DNA of 27,936 nt from a virus, in the IMG/VR virus record IMGVR_UViG_3300001450_000034, positions 6,247 through 34,182 of that record. The stretch is one strand, 5' to 3'. The translations under genes were made by a program, and so were the position numbers. The notes below the pieces were generated by a model that made no database searches, was not told the DNA's origin, and worked only from the letters and a program-made list of their open reading frames with translations. Shown here one piece after another: positions 17,501 through 24,325 of this stretch (position 1 is its first letter; each line of letters opens with the position of its first letter).

Positions 17501-18863
17501 AGATAACTTAGGTGTTGGTGTTGGTGCTCTAGATGCAATCCAAAGCGGAGATAGAAACGTGGCTTTGGGAAGAAATGCTCTTACTTCCTTAACAAGTGCT
17601 GGTCAAATAACTGCAACAGGATATGGGGCAGGTAATAGTTTTACATCAGGCTCGGGTTCAGTTTTCAATGGTTATTTATCTGGTCAAGGAATTACCACAG
17701 CACATTGGAATGTTGCCGTTGGGTGGTATACTCTAGCGGCGGCTAATAATGGAGGGTCTGGTAACGTAGCAATAGGTTACTCAGTTCTTCAAGCGGGAAC
17801 AGGAGCAAGTAATAACGTAGCAATAGGGTATGTAAGTATGCACTCTATGCAGACTGGCGACTACAACGTAGCAGTTGGAGATATGACTCTTAAATCCACA
17901 ACAACAGGGCAAAACAATGTAGCGGTTGGAAGGTCGGCACTTCAACAGGGTGATGCAGACCTTTCTAACAATACAGCGGTAGGTGCTTATGCGGGAACAT
18001 ACTCTAACGGGCATCATAATACATACATAGGTTATCAAACAGGACCGCAGAGCGGCACAACTAACACAGGAACATATAACGTAGCAATAGGATTCGGAGC
18101 AGGTGATGCACAGACCACAGCAGTTGGGAATGTTGTTGGTGGTAAGAATGCAGGAGGCTCATTAAACACAGGTGGATATAACGTAGGATTTGGGTATGAA
18201 ACTTTAGACTTAGCAACCACAGCACAAGGAAACGTAGCGATAGGTTGGGGCGCGGCAGGTGGAGCAACATACACAGGCGGGGAAGCAGTTATGATTGGAA
18301 GAATGGCGGGTTATGATTTAACAAGTGCTAATCATTCAGTCTTTATTGGTATGTCTGCGGGTGCAAACGTGAATACAGGAGACAAAAATATCTGTATAGG
18401 ATATAACTCTGGAGATAATATCACAAGTGGCTCAAACAACGTAGTAATAGGTAGCGGTGATGTTCCGAGCGCAACAGGTAGTAATCAATTACTAATAGCA
18501 TCCGGTGGTGGTTCACCTAAATGGATAACAGGAGATTCGGATGGTAATGTAACACTACCTAATGACTTTAGAGCATATTCCGGTGCTTTGGTAAGTATAG
18601 CATCATCCACACAATTAACTGCCGCAGACCACGCAGGTAAATACATTAGAGCATGGGCTAACAACCAAACACTAACACTACCAGCAACACCGGTCGCAGG
18701 TGAACAATACATAATAGTAAGTGATACAACAAACACGGTCACGATTGCACCGACCGGAACAGATAATATCAACGGGGCTAACGCAAGTCAAACAATAACA
18801 ACTAGGTATCAAGTCAAAACCTTTATAGCGGTCACGTCCGGAGCATGGTTATGTATAGGATGA
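11577..18863 (+). CDS. Giant modular collagen-like fibre protein 2 (2,428 residues)
   Basis: The largest gene of the window, probably a trimeric adhesion fibre. Order of parts: an N-terminal beta domain (1-147); collagen-like blocks of Gly-X-Y triplets from about 148 to 1945; within them, two copies of a beta-rich module (about 330-452 and 855-978, sharing DPGAG and IDDSTS), three copies of a carbohydrate-binding-like module (about 545-602, 683-740, 1428-1487) and eight GFGTPT modules (about 1121-1878). Then comes a YadA-head-like region (about 1948-2307) of repeated NVAIG/NVAVG turns, and a C-terminal beta domain (about 2320-2428) resembling the N-terminal one. Such an architecture suits receptor binding by trimers with beta-roll tips. 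No protease or lyase motif was seen. Translation is probably coupled to the 25-codon ORF ending at the base before its ATG. Confidence 0.88.
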   Translation: MTATSNKNLISDTQSNRLSVTPATEQLIKDTTSNALFVGDGTTVGGRAVDARPVKNLSTNYTLTREEEGKILLMNSSTSRTITIPPNSAVSFPTNLTRIPFINLGTAALTFTAGTGVTINPVSHSVGQHEGGELVKTSINTWIVLLARAGADGAAGATGSTGPAGPAGPAGPQGNAGPSGGTGPAGSTGPTGPSGADGADGSTGPSGPTGPTGVAGPTGPAGAAGNDGGTGPTGATGPTGATGSAGPAGNTGPTGPAGADGPTGSAGSTGPTGLTGPAGPTGSQGPAGADGNDGGTGPTGAQGSTGPAGAAGPTGSQGPTGATGPTGNFGGATFKYNILLGNTADSDPGAGKIKFNDTTQNGASHLYIDDTDIQGTDIQTFLRTIDDSTSAVKGHIKISDWDDSADFILYQISALAEDNGWFDVSVSPIDSSENSPFTTGEEVALTFTRTGDKGDIGNTGPTGSQGPQGPTGGSGPTGPSGPSGPTGAAGPTGADGPAGSTGPAGAQGIQGATGANGPAGPTGPTGSTGGTGPTGPSGPAGPTGAKGLTFEGNWQSSTAYAIDDLVYYSVNGQSYICIQTHTSSGSIIPTTAPYWNIIVQAGSDGSDGSDGAAGPTGPAGSTGPAGAAGPTGPTGSTGQTGPSGPAGSDGSDGATGSTGPAGPTGPTGPTGVAGPTGNTGSQGSKGMLWRDAWATGTVYSVDDTVFYSGTSYICNQQHTSSGSILPTNGSYWDEVASKGDTGPTGSAGPTGPTGASGGTGPTGAAGAQGSTGPSGPTGPTGSAGPTGGAGPTGPTGPTGPAGADGNDGGAGATGPTGAAGSTGPSGSTGPTGPTGPQGIQGNTGTTGATGPAGSFGGASFQYDYNNTTTMSDPGAGNVRLNQSVQSTSTKIAIDDKDINSEDISSFLQTIDDSTSTIKGHVKITKKADHGEYLIFTISSLTDHSGWMEINVACVGSTNGTVFTVGDDIIVTFARTGDAGATGPTGPTGPAGPTGSQGATGPSGSTGPTGPAGSDGNDGGTGPTGPSGPAGADSTVAGPTGPAGAAGPTGPTGAAGSTGPTGANGPAGPTGAGGADGNDGATGPTGLTGPSGPTGPQGATGSAGSDGSAGPTGPTGSQGSAGAAAGFGTPTISSGPLAINPSGPDTAKIFGFVIPPGATGPTGPQGSTGPTGPTGPAGASGDAGSTGPTGPSGGTGPTGPTGATGSVGPTGNTGAAGSDGNTGPSGAAAGFGSPTVSTGNAGTNASIGSSGPDTAKVFAFTIPRGNTGATGAQGPTGPTGGTGPTGPTGPSGPSGADGDDGNDGATGPTGLTGPAGGTGSTGNTGPTGPTGPTGPTGPTGPDGDDGSDGNTGPTGASAGFGTPTASTGPIGISASGPSTAKVFAFTIPAGATGPAGPAGSTGGTGSQGPTGPTGPTGPAGPTGPAGSTGPEGLVWEGNWATSTSYQVDDAVYYATDESSYICIQAHTSSGSILPTNTSYWSVLASAGDTGPTGPAGPTGPTGPTGPAGSTGPAGPTGADGDDGGTGPTGPAAGFGTPTASTGPISISSSGPNTAKVFAFSIPAGATGSTGPTGPTGPTGPAGSNGSDGNDGGTGPTGPTGPTGPAGSDGSDGSTGSTGNTGPTGPTGPAGGTGPTGPTGPTGNTGSAAGFGTPTVSTGVAGSNASISSSGPNTAKVFGFTIPRGNTGATGPTGPTGGTGNTGPTGNTGPTGPTGPTGPDGDDGTDGGTGPQGTAAGFGTPTVSTGSAGSNASISSSGPNTAKVFAFTIPRGNTGATGAAGNNGNDGNDGAAAGFGTPTVSTGNAGTNASISSSGPNTAKVFAFTIPRGATGASGGAGPAGASAGFGTPTVASGPLAIASSGPDTAKVFGFTIPPGATGPTGPTGPTGPTGPTGPTGPVGPTGPDGDDGSDGSDGATGPTGPTGPTGPTGGQGTQGNTGPTGPSGVAGGLDDLTDAKVTNNSIWIGHQTTGSLNNASDNLGVGVGALDAIQSGDRNVALGRNALTSLTSAGQITATGYGAGNSFTSGSGSVFNGYLSGQGITTAHWNVAVGWYTLAAANNGGSGNVAIGYSVLQAGTGASNNVAIGYVSMHSMQTGDYNVAVGDMTLKSTTTGQNNVAVGRSALQQGDADLSNNTAVGAYAGTYSNGHHNTYIGYQTGPQSGTTNTGTYNVAIGFGAGDAQTTAVGNVVGGKNAGGSLNTGGYNVGFGYETLDLATTAQGNVAIGWGAAGGATYTGGEAVMIGRMAGYDLTSANHSVFIGMSAGANVNTGDKNICIGYNSGDNITSGSNNVVIGSGDVPSATGSNQLLIASGGGSPKWITGDSDGNVTLPNDFRAYSGALVSIASSTQLTAADHAGKYIRAWANNQTLTLPATPVAGEQYIIVSDTTNTVTIAPTGTDNINGANASQTITTRYQVKTFIAVTSGAWLCIG
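12566..12930 (+). repeat. Beta-rich fibre module, copy 1
   Basis: Begins GGATFKYN, contains [31 protein letters not shown] and GHIKIS, and ends in LTFTRTGD before the triplets resume. A second copy lies at 14140-14508 with the same landmarks. The two are clearly homologous but diverged. Function unknown; both end in a TGD that flows into a collagen block. Confidence 0.75.
13208..13383 (+). repeat. Carbohydrate-binding-like module, copy 1
   Basis: About 58 residues with the pattern [28 protein letters not shown]. The spacing of Trp and Tyr around a D-x-V-Y turn recalls small chitin-binding modules (CBM5/12-like), as used in phage fibres for surface glycans. Copies 2 and 3 are at 13625-13795 and 15857-16038. 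Confidence 0.55.
13625..13795 (+). repeat. Carbohydrate-binding-like module, copy 2
   Basis: Shares [23 protein letters not shown] and SYWDEV with the other two copies. Its position between collagen blocks would space the three modules along the fibre. Confidence 0.55.
14140..14508 (+). repeat. Beta-rich fibre module, copy 2
   Basis: Homologous to 12566-12930: [32 protein letters not shown], and a closing VTFARTGD. Differences are spread over the whole module, so the duplication is not recent or the copies were acquired separately. Confidence 0.75.
14937..17210 (+). repeat. Eight GFGTPT modules in the giant fibre
   Basis: Eight copies of a 38-42 residue module, starting near 14937, 15252, 15639, 16161, 16509, 16770, 16941 and 17095. 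Each reads approximately AGFGTPT, then a Ser/Gly-rich stretch, SSGP-TAKVF, FTIP and a Gly that restarts the collagen triplets. Copies 1, 3, 4 and 8 are short (GPL/GPI in the middle, ending IPPG or IPAG). Copies 2, 5, 6 and 7 are longer (NASI insertion, ending IPRG). They may act as small trimeric beta knots between collagen segments. Confidence 0.85.
15857..16038 (+). repeat. Carbohydrate-binding-like module, copy 3
   Basis: Shares [31 protein letters not shown] and SYWSV with the other copies. It is more similar to copy 2 in the SGSILPTN segment and to copy 1 in the EGNW segment. Confidence 0.55.
17418..18500 (+). repeat. YadA-head-like repeats near the fibre C-terminus
   Basis: More than a dozen short repeats of the form NVAIG or NVAVG followed by a turn and a small hydrophobic residue, for example [27 protein letters not shown] and NVAVGRSAL. 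This pattern is known from the trimeric left-handed beta-roll head of YadA-type adhesins and from some phage fibres. It suggests a trimeric receptor-binding head following the collagen shaft. Confidence 0.75.
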
Positions 18864-18869
18864 GTAAAG

Positions 18870-19151
18870 ATGACATTAGTAATAGAATATGAAACGCCCT
18901 TTGGAATAACCTGCTCGAGTGCAGTATGTGTAATAAAGGATGTTGTTTGCAGAAAAGATGATAATTATAGAGTAATATACACAGGTAAAGTATATGCAGA
19001 TGCTACTGCATATAGTGGTGAAAAAGGAGCAATAGGAGCATTTCATGGGGATTTTGCATTAGACATAACAAATGAAACTGACCAAACTAACTTAGTAAGA
19101 CAATGTTATGCAGACCTTAAATTAACTTATCCCGATGGGATAGATGGTTAA
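18870..19151 (+). CDS. Unidentified 93-residue protein
   Basis: Starts six bases after the giant fibre stop, with GGATGAG spanning that stop as a possible ribosome-binding site. The protein is compact, with three cysteines in the first 30 residues (ITCSSAVCVIKDVVC), predicted beta strands (YRVIYTGKVYADATAY) and a short C-terminal helix. The gene overlaps the next by 8 nt if that gene starts at 19144. Position suggests a virion component associated with the fibre, such as a small chaperone or tip subunit. I recognise no family. Confidence 0.6.
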   Translation: MTLVIEYETPFGITCSSAVCVIKDVVCRKDDNYRVIYTGKVYADATAYSGEKGAIGAFHGDFALDITNETDQTNLVRQCYADLKLTYPDGIDG

Positions 19152-19725
19152 GATGTATGGTGCGATACTAGCAATAAGTTCTCAACAAGTTTCGGGTGGT
19201 TCTGCACCAACAGGTGTGAGCATAGCATCAGCCCCTAGTAATAATTATGACAATGCTTGTGTTTTTGCAGAAGTGGTAGACGGTTCAGCACCCGATTGCC
19301 ATGACTTTTCTCCTTCCGCTTCATTTAATCTTGTTTCCGGCAATCTTGTAGCAAGTAAATCAGTCGATGTTGCCGATTTTAGCGGTTTTAATGGTGTCGC
19401 CGCCGTTTCGGATATTGAAATAAGAGCATATTGTAGGGCAACAGACGCAACATCATTCCAATGGACTATATCTATTCATGCCGATACAAGTATCGCAAAT
19501 GGAACAGTAGCAGTTCAAACTGCGGGTGGAACAGCACAAGACAGCACAGGTCAAGGTAATGATGCGGTAGGTAAAGTGAGAATGACTTTTGGGGGAAGTA
19601 AAGCAGGTTTTACATTTCCTGAAAATGATGATGAGTTAGCAATACAATTAGATTGCACCGCTACTAATTCAAGTGGTAGCACAAACGCTGTTCCTATTGT
19701 GTTTAAGTTTAAGTATTCTTCTTGA
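19144..19725 (+). CDS. Unidentified beta-rich virion protein (193 residues)
   Basis: A Ser/Ala/Gly/Val-rich protein with alternating strands, for example FSGFNGVAAVSDIEIRAY and QWTISIHADTS, and a C-terminal strand (PIVFKFKYSS) typical of virion beta-sandwich proteins. It lies between fibre genes and the oxygenase, so a tail or fibre accessory role is plausible. The start is ambiguous: ATG 19144 overlaps the previous gene, while ATG 19153 (residue 4) follows TTAAG just after the previous stop. No known family could be assigned by eye. Confidence 0.6.
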   Translation: MVKMYGAILAISSQQVSGGSAPTGVSIASAPSNNYDNACVFAEVVDGSAPDCHDFSPSASFNLVSGNLVASKSVDVADFSGFNGVAAVSDIEIRAYCRATDATSFQWTISIHADTSIANGTVAVQTAGGTAQDSTGQGNDAVGKVRMTFGGSKAGFTFPENDDELAIQLDCTATNSSGSTNAVPIVFKFKYSS

Positions 19726-19734
19726 TTACACAAC

Positions 19735-19765
19735 ACTTAAAAGGTAAGTCCTCTTCGGTTATATT
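19735..19765 (+). promoter_or_regulatory. Possible promoter before the oxygenase gene
   Basis: The 40-bp gap before the oxygenase has no good Shine-Dalgarno close to its ATG. ACTTAAAAGG (19735-19744) lies about 25-30 bases upstream and resembles an archaeal BRE/TATA element placed for a leaderless transcript. This is suggestive only: the motif is short and the region AT-rich. Confidence 0.3.
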
Positions 19766-20323
19766 ATGACGCTTGCTAATTATCCCGATTGGTTATTATG
19801 GAGTTCAGCACTTGACGATGAAACTTGCGATAGGCTCATAGAAATATGCAAGAAAAGACCTGTTCAAGAAGCATCAACATTTGCGGGTGATAGTGACCAC
19901 AGAAAGACTGACATAAGATGGATTCCTAATGAGGATGAATGGCAAGAAGTTCACAACATAATGTCGTCATACGCTTTACAGGCTAACCAAACTTTTGGAG
20001 TTTCTTTGACACATTTACCCCCTATTCAGTTCACAGAATATGCAGATGTTGGTCACCATTACGACTACCATCACGACATAGATTGGGGCAGACAAGACGG
20101 TTCGCATAGAAAAATAAGTATAGTTGTTCAATTAACAGACCCCGAAGATTACGAAGGTGGTGATTTTTCCTTTAAGCATTTACAGAATCCGAATGAAGAT
20201 GAAATGAAAGCAAGAGGCTCTATACTATGTTTCATCCCCTACCACTATCATGCAGTTTCGCCTATAACATCGGGTTCAAGAATTAGCCTTGTAGGGTGGT
20301 TTGAAGGACCCCGATGGAGATAA
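19766..20323 (+). CDS. 2-oxoglutarate/Fe(II) oxygenase, prolyl-4-hydroxylase/PKHD type
   Basis: The 185-residue product has the key residues of a 2-oxoglutarate- and iron-dependent hydroxylase: HxD at 102-104 in YDYHHDIDW, the distal His162 in YHAVSPITSG, and Arg172 placed to bind the 2-oxoglutarate carboxylate. The central YEGGDFSFKH and C-terminal SLVGWFEGP segments are typical of the PKHD/prolyl-hydroxylase group. Length matches single-domain members. These enzymes hydroxylate Pro or Lys side chains or small molecules, releasing succinate and CO2. Its place downstream of two collagen-like fibres suggests that it modifies virion protein, though related enzymes occur in many marine phages without collagen. 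It has no signal peptide, so it should act in the host cytoplasm. Confidence 0.85.
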   Translation: MTLANYPDWLLWSSALDDETCDRLIEICKKRPVQEASTFAGDSDHRKTDIRWIPNEDEWQEVHNIMSSYALQANQTFGVSLTHLPPIQFTEYADVGHHYDYHHDIDWGRQDGSHRKISIVVQLTDPEDYEGGDFSFKHLQNPNEDEMKARGSILCFIPYHYHAVSPITSGSRISLVGWFEGPRWR

Positions 20324-20357
20324 GGTTCATACAAGTATGGGACTATTCCCCTAACTA

Positions 20358-20600
20358 ATGCCTACCGCTTCCGGTCCTGCTGTTCAAGATTTGCGTTTAG
20401 AGAACCTAGAAAAAAGGGTTGAAAAACATGATGAATTAATAGAAAAAATGGGGGATGGTTTAGCATCACTTCATGTTCAGCAATCTGCTCTTTATGAGAC
20501 ACAGGCAGTTACTAATCAAATACTAAAAGAAGGATTTAAGTTTATGAAAATAGGATTAGCGGCAATAGCCTCGGTTTATGGCATAGACGGGTTGATGTAA
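20358..20600 (+). CDS. Small coiled-coil protein with hydrophobic C-terminus
   Basis: The 80-residue product has a heptad-like coiled coil (DLRLENLEKRVEKHDELIEK, residues 10-29), a second helix, and a hydrophobic C-terminal segment (FMKIGLAAIASVYGI) long enough to sit at or in a membrane. This layout resembles XhlA-type proteins, which help holins, but the match is only architectural. Its stop overlaps the next gene's start (TAATG), making a two-gene unit with another membrane protein. No Shine-Dalgarno is visible. Confidence 0.55.
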   Translation: MPTASGPAVQDLRLENLEKRVEKHDELIEKMGDGLASLHVQQSALYETQAVTNQILKEGFKFMKIGLAAIASVYGIDGLM

Positions 20601-20941
20601 TGGAAGGTCCTGAGACTGGATTATTTTTTATATTAGTAGTTGCTTTTTTATTAGTAATTGCCCCACAATCAAGCATAGGGTATTATCAAGAAAACGGTAG
20701 TATTACTTGTCATAATATAACAGGTGAAGTTATAGAAAAAGAAGCACCTTTTACTTTAATAGTAGAAGTTAGTGATGAAGTTTCAGGTGAGCAAAAAATA
20801 TATGATGTGTATGTTTCACCGGAAGCGTATGCTAATTATTCCATAGGCAGTTCTCATATAGAGGCAATATGCACGATTACTGATTACGACTATTACAAAG
20901 AAATAATAGACCGGCTATTAGAAAGTGGAATACTAGGATAA
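20600..20941 (+). CDS. Membrane-anchored small protein (113 residues)
   Basis: Begins in the stop codon of the upstream gene (TAATG). Residues 7-25 are strongly hydrophobic (GLFFILVVAFLLVIAPQSS), forming a signal anchor or signal peptide. The remainder is acidic and beta-rich with Cys37 and Cys87, which could pair if the domain is exported (YDVYVSPEAYANYSIGS). Together with its partner it may act at the host envelope, for example in lysis or exclusion. I do not recognise the domain. Confidence 0.55.
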   Translation: MEGPETGLFFILVVAFLLVIAPQSSIGYYQENGSITCHNITGEVIEKEAPFTLIVEVSDEVSGEQKIYDVYVSPEAYANYSIGSSHIEAICTITDYDYYKEIIDRLLESGILG

Positions 20942-20996
20942 GATTGAAAATGATGGTATCTAAGGGCTACCTTCATATAGAGATTGGACCTATTCA

Positions 20997-21009
20997 CTAT
21001 ACAGTATAG
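20997..21009. promoter_or_regulatory. Inverted repeat CTATAC/GTATAG
   Basis: A 6-bp inverted repeat with one central base lies in the 82-bp gap between two membrane-protein genes, 15 bases before ATG 21024 and overlapping TATA-like sequence. It may be an operator or a promoter element; the arms are short enough to arise by chance. Confidence 0.25.
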
Positions 21010-21023
21010 TATGAGGAAGAGAC

Positions 21024-21422
21024 ATGAGCACGAAGTTTAATGATAAGTTTATCTTAATAATAGGAGCACCAATAGTTTTAGCATGGGTATTATTTGCCTG
21101 TTACGTTATATGGGCGGGAATGCACAATCAAGCAGTTCTTGATAATCTCGATGGTTATACTACACTAATAGCAATCATAGGCGGTCCTGCTTTGTTGATT
21201 ATTAAAGATGCTCTAGATATGTGGAAGCAACAACAGACAGCAGAGATTCAACTGATACCTTTTATCAATGCACATAATATGGAATTAGTCTCGCAAAAGA
21301 AATCCCATGAACTTCAAATGGATAGGTTCACAGTAACAGGAACTGAGACTATATCCCCTTTGATGCCTTCGTCCGTGATTAAATCAGATGCAGTCGAAGA
21401 AAAGAAAGGTGCTAAGAAATGA
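21024..21422 (+). CDS. Two-helix membrane protein (132 residues), holin-like
   Basis: Two hydrophobic segments lie in the N-terminal half: about residues 9-31 (FILIIGAPIVLAWVLFACYV) and 46-61 (TLIAIIGGPALLIIKDAL). A long charged cytoplasmic tail follows, ending in Lys-rich EEKKGAKK. Small size, two transmembrane helices and a charged tail are features of holins, but many small viral membrane proteins share them. The start has a ribosome-binding site (GAGGAAGAG). It overlaps the next gene by ATGA. Confidence 0.6.
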   Translation: MSTKFNDKFILIIGAPIVLAWVLFACYVIWAGMHNQAVLDNLDGYTTLIAIIGGPALLIIKDALDMWKQQQTAEIQLIPFINAHNMELVSQKKSHELQMDRFTVTGTETISPLMPSSVIKSDAVEEKKGAKK

Positions 21423-21586
21423 GTGCTAGTTTTGGGAAGATAATATATCATCCACCAGAGAAATGTTATGTGAATGTTTTTATTGAAGAGACAGCACATG
21501 GTTATAAAATATTCAAAGATAAGGGAGATTCTAGACCTTTATCTTTCATACCCTTTAGTGCGGTAAAACAAATAGAATATAGGTGA
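21419..21586 (+). CDS. Small unidentified protein (55 residues)
   Basis: ATG 21419 overlaps the stop of the membrane protein as ATGA, and the frame runs to TGA 21584-21586, overlapping the GTG start option of the next gene. The sequence reads like one small beta domain (GKIIYHPPEKCYVNVFIEE, then SFIPFSAVKQIEYR at the end), with a single Cys. Tight overlaps on both sides support it as a real gene. No function can be assigned. Confidence 0.65.
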   Translation: MSASFGKIIYHPPEKCYVNVFIEETAHGYKIFKDKGDSRPLSFIPFSAVKQIEYR

Positions 21587-21591
21587 ATAAA

Positions 21592-21975
21592 ATGAGTAAT
21601 AATACAACAGCAGAAGTGTGCTTAAATGCACTTAACGAAACAATAGATTGCGTTCCAATGGAGTCATCATCATTAATTGGTGATATAGAAATAATACTTC
21701 TAGCGGTAGTTGCCTTAGCAGGTATAGGGTCATTACTGTATAAGAAATATCTAGCCGTAAGTGCAGATGGGAAAATAACTCTTGATGAGTTGCTAGATTC
21801 CGTTAGTGATGTTAAAGAAGCGGTTGAAGATGCAGAGGCAGAAATACAAAAGATTGAAACGACCCTTGAATCCCATAGTGTTGTCGAACTAAAGGAAAAA
21901 CTAAAGGCGGCCGGACTTTCAGTAAAAGGAAAGAAAGCAGACCTTGTTCAAAGACTAAAGGATGCACAAGAGTGA
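21592..21975 (+). CDS. Membrane-anchored SAP-domain protein
   Basis: From ATG 21592 the product is 127 residues. It has a polar N-terminus with two cysteines, one transmembrane helix (about 22-44, IEIILLAVVALAGIGSLLY), an acidic coiled coil (VKEAVEDAEAEIQKIE) and a C-terminal SAP motif (VVELKEKLKAAGLSVKGKKA and following residues), a helix-extension-helix that usually binds DNA or RNA. AGGTGA at 21581-21586 favours this ATG; a GTG at 21583 is in frame and overlaps the upstream stop. A SAP domain tethered to the membrane might hold nucleic acid near the envelope. It lies just before the connector and tail genes. Confidence 0.7.
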   Translation: MSNNTTAEVCLNALNETIDCVPMESSSLIGDIEIILLAVVALAGIGSLLYKKYLAVSADGKITLDELLDSVSDVKEAVEDAEAEIQKIETTLESHSVVELKEKLKAAGLSVKGKKADLVQRLKDAQE

Positions 21976-21980
21976 GATAA

Positions 21981-22508
21981 ATGTATTGTTCTGTTGCTGA
22001 TGTTGGGTTAAGGCTAGGACTTAATAGTGCTCAACGAGTGCAGGCGAATAGTAAGATTCTTAATCATATTAGAAGGGCAACCATAGAAATAGACCAAGAG
22101 TTCAAGTATTACGGTAGGGCAACACCTTCGCAAGAAATAGGTGAAACTACACTTAGCGGAGCACATACACCTGAAAGCACGACTGTTGATTTAGCAAGCG
22201 GTGCATCTTTTTCATCAGCAGGTAAAGGTAATATTGACGGTGATTCATTCGCATGGACTGGTAAATCCTCTAATCAATTAACAGGAGTGACCGGTATTAC
22301 ACTTGACCACGCATCAGGAGTGTCAGTCCAAGAAGGTGAGATGGCTCATGTTCTTAGAGAAATATGTGCTGATTTTGCCGCATCAATATATCTAGAGGAC
22401 GAATCAACATTTCAAAGAACCGATGGTGAAGGTATGAGGGCTTCCGTTCTTAGAGAAAGAACAGAATCAACACTAACTAGACTTGCACATATCGGCGGTG
22501 TTCAGTAA
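21981..22508 (+). CDS. Head-tail connector with beta insertion
   Basis: The N-terminus (MYCSVADVGLRLGL, then a helix with IRRATIEIDQEF) matches the gp6-like connector family that docks under the portal. Between the first and last helices lies a beta insert with FSSAGKGNIDGDSFAWTGKS, LTGVTG and HASGVSV, a module widespread in viral structural proteins. The C-terminal helices (EICADFAASIYLEDE) close the fold. The 175-residue length fits a connector plus insert. It is followed, with ATG directly overlapping its stop, by a tail-completion candidate. It is the strongest connector candidate in the window, although 13 kb from the capsid gene. Confidence 0.6.
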   Translation: MYCSVADVGLRLGLNSAQRVQANSKILNHIRRATIEIDQEFKYYGRATPSQEIGETTLSGAHTPESTTVDLASGASFSSAGKGNIDGDSFAWTGKSSNQLTGVTGITLDHASGVSVQEGEMAHVLREICADFAASIYLEDESTFQRTDGEGMRASVLRERTESTLTRLAHIGGVQ

Positions 22509-23209
22509 TGAGCAAATATACAAAAAGTGTTGGTAAAGATAAAGGCGGTCTGCATTTCAAAATGGTAGCAGATACTACTGAAACAAAAAGATATGCAAAA
22601 AGAATAAAACAAGAAGGTCCTGCTTCAATTAATAATTTTCTTTTACATATTATGACGGAACAGTTAAAAGAGACACAGAAGAAATTAAGAAGTTATAATT
22701 ACAGCAGTTCCAATAGCAGGGTATGGACTCCTAAAGGAGGAGATATGTCTCCCGATATGTCTATGGAGAAAGCGACCGTTAAGATAGCAGAATCTTTAGT
22801 AGTCAAGAAAACAAGGGATGGTAATACTGACCAATCTACTGCATCAGTCTCTATGTGGAGCCAAGACCAAGAAAACCCTAATAATTTTACAAGTGCGGGT
22901 GTTAGAGGTTCAAGAGCAAGAAGCGGAAAAAAATACGCAGGTAAAATAGCACAGTATTACGAAGGTGGGCGCACACCTTTCGATGGTGGAGCATTACCAG
23001 ACCATCCGGGCTTTCCAAAGATAGGATATATGGCTGAGGCTAAAGGCGCGATAGAAGATAAATATATAGATGGGATTGATAATCATTTAGAAAATACTAT
23101 TGGGGTTGATGGGTCAGGTGCTTCGCAAACAGCAAGCATAACGAGTAAAAGACAAGTTACCGACGCAGATATTAAGACTGCACTAAAATACGTTTCAAGA
23201 GGAAAGTAA
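22508..23209 (+). CDS. Tail-completion/neck protein candidate
   Basis: A 233-residue basic protein starting in the stop codon of the connector gene (TAATG). It has an N-terminal helix (SINNFLLHIMTEQLKETQKK), a central part with AQYYEGGRTPF followed by HPGFPKIGYM, and a long final helix. The YxEGG-T-F segment recalls the gp10-like family of tail-completion proteins, in which a Tyr-x-Glu-x-Gly turn is common. Location between the connector and the tail tube supports this role. The match is weak by eye. Confidence 0.45.
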   Translation: MSKYTKSVGKDKGGLHFKMVADTTETKRYAKRIKQEGPASINNFLLHIMTEQLKETQKKLRSYNYSSSNSRVWTPKGGDMSPDMSMEKATVKIAESLVVKKTRDGNTDQSTASVSMWSQDQENPNNFTSAGVRGSRARSGKKYAGKIAQYYEGGRTPFDGGALPDHPGFPKIGYMAEAKGAIEDKYIDGIDNHLENTIGVDGSGASQTASITSKRQVTDADIKTALKYVSRGK

Positions 23210-23210
23210 T

Positions 23211-24275
23211 ATGAGTATAGCGACAACAAATCAATTTTGGACTAGCCGTAATCACGGTGATGACCCAACAGCAAGTGATGGTGAAGTTTGGTCTGCATCC
23301 GGTTCAGGAATAGCAGATGGTGCTTATTGGAAAATAACATCAAGTGGTTATTATTCGGTCGCTCCTTCAACATCAGATGATTTAACAATACTAGCCACAG
23401 TATTCTATCCTAATGCGGCAGACATTCCCGCAGACGGAACGACTCTTATGCTACTAAGAAGCGACAGCCACGCCGTTGAAGTTCAGTCCACAGGATTAGC
23501 CACAAGCCTAAAGATAGTGGGAGCAACAACCTCTATTTTTTCAAACTTAGACTTGACAATGATAGAAAACGAGCCTTATATTACAACGGTTAGACTTACT
23601 CTAGATTCTTTAGGTAATGCTAAACTATATGTTCATGAGATTATGGAAGATGATTTTGGAACAGATAGGTCTTTATCTGTTGTAGGTTCTTCTGTCGGCA
23701 CAGGGAGATATATACAATGGGGAAGTAATGATGGAGAAACTAAGTGGGGAACAGTTTACGCAACACATCATGGAGCATTTAATCCCGATGAATTATCACA
23801 ATCAGCATTCTATCAATCAACACTAAACAGATTAGGATTATCTATAAGAGACACACTAAGGAATAGTAAACGAGGAACTATAAAAGAAATCCCCGATTCT
23901 AGTATTGTCTTTGGTTATGACCTTTCTTCTTCTATGATAATGCGCTTATCCCCCCCAACCATACACGTTCTAACAAGTGGCTCGGGTTCTGATAACTTTG
24001 ACACATTAGGAGGAACTAGCATTTATCAAAACCATTTAGCAAACATAATGGTCACAACAAAAGGAACGGATTACAAAGAAGCCTACCGTTTCGGACTAAG
24101 GATAATAGGTGATGTGTTTGATGAATTATTTACTAATACAGGGCTTAATGGTAGCATAGATTCTATCACAGGGTATGAGCTCATACTAGATACTAAGGTT
24201 GATAATGATGAAATGGTATGTGTTCATCAACTAAGTCTAACATATATGCGAAGAGAGCGAATGACGAAGCGGTAA
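23211..24275 (+). CDS. Possible tail terminator with lectin-like N-terminal domain
   Basis: A 354-residue protein with two probable parts. The first 200 residues are beta-rich (DDLTILATVFYPNAADIP, ENEPYITTVRLTLDSLGN, AKLYVHEI) and resemble concanavalin/LamG-type jelly rolls. From about residue 205 the pattern changes: an N-terminal helix (LNRLGLSIRDTLRNS), a strand (PPTIHVLTSGS), a hydrophobic strand and a long helix (RFGLRIIGDVFDELF), a layout compatible with a tail terminator (gpU-like). It stands directly before the tail tube gene, where terminators are usually found. The fusion is an inference; the whole could be one unfamiliar tail protein. Confidence 0.4.
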   Translation: MSIATTNQFWTSRNHGDDPTASDGEVWSASGSGIADGAYWKITSSGYYSVAPSTSDDLTILATVFYPNAADIPADGTTLMLLRSDSHAVEVQSTGLATSLKIVGATTSIFSNLDLTMIENEPYITTVRLTLDSLGNAKLYVHEIMEDDFGTDRSLSVVGSSVGTGRYIQWGSNDGETKWGTVYATHHGAFNPDELSQSAFYQSTLNRLGLSIRDTLRNSKRGTIKEIPDSSIVFGYDLSSSMIMRLSPPTIHVLTSGSGSDNFDTLGGTSIYQNHLANIMVTTKGTDYKEAYRFGLRIIGDVFDELFTNTGLNGSIDSITGYELILDTKVDNDEMVCVHQLSLTYMRRERMTKR

Positions 24276-24325
24276 TACTAAATAGGTTTTGGCTCGATGA
24301 ATAGATTACAGCCGAGGTAAATGAT

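Noticed and set aside
20950-21009. 19-codon ORF in the gap before the holin-like gene
   Set aside because: No ribosome-binding site, no overlap with its neighbours, and it ends inside the inverted repeat. Nothing beyond an open frame supports it.
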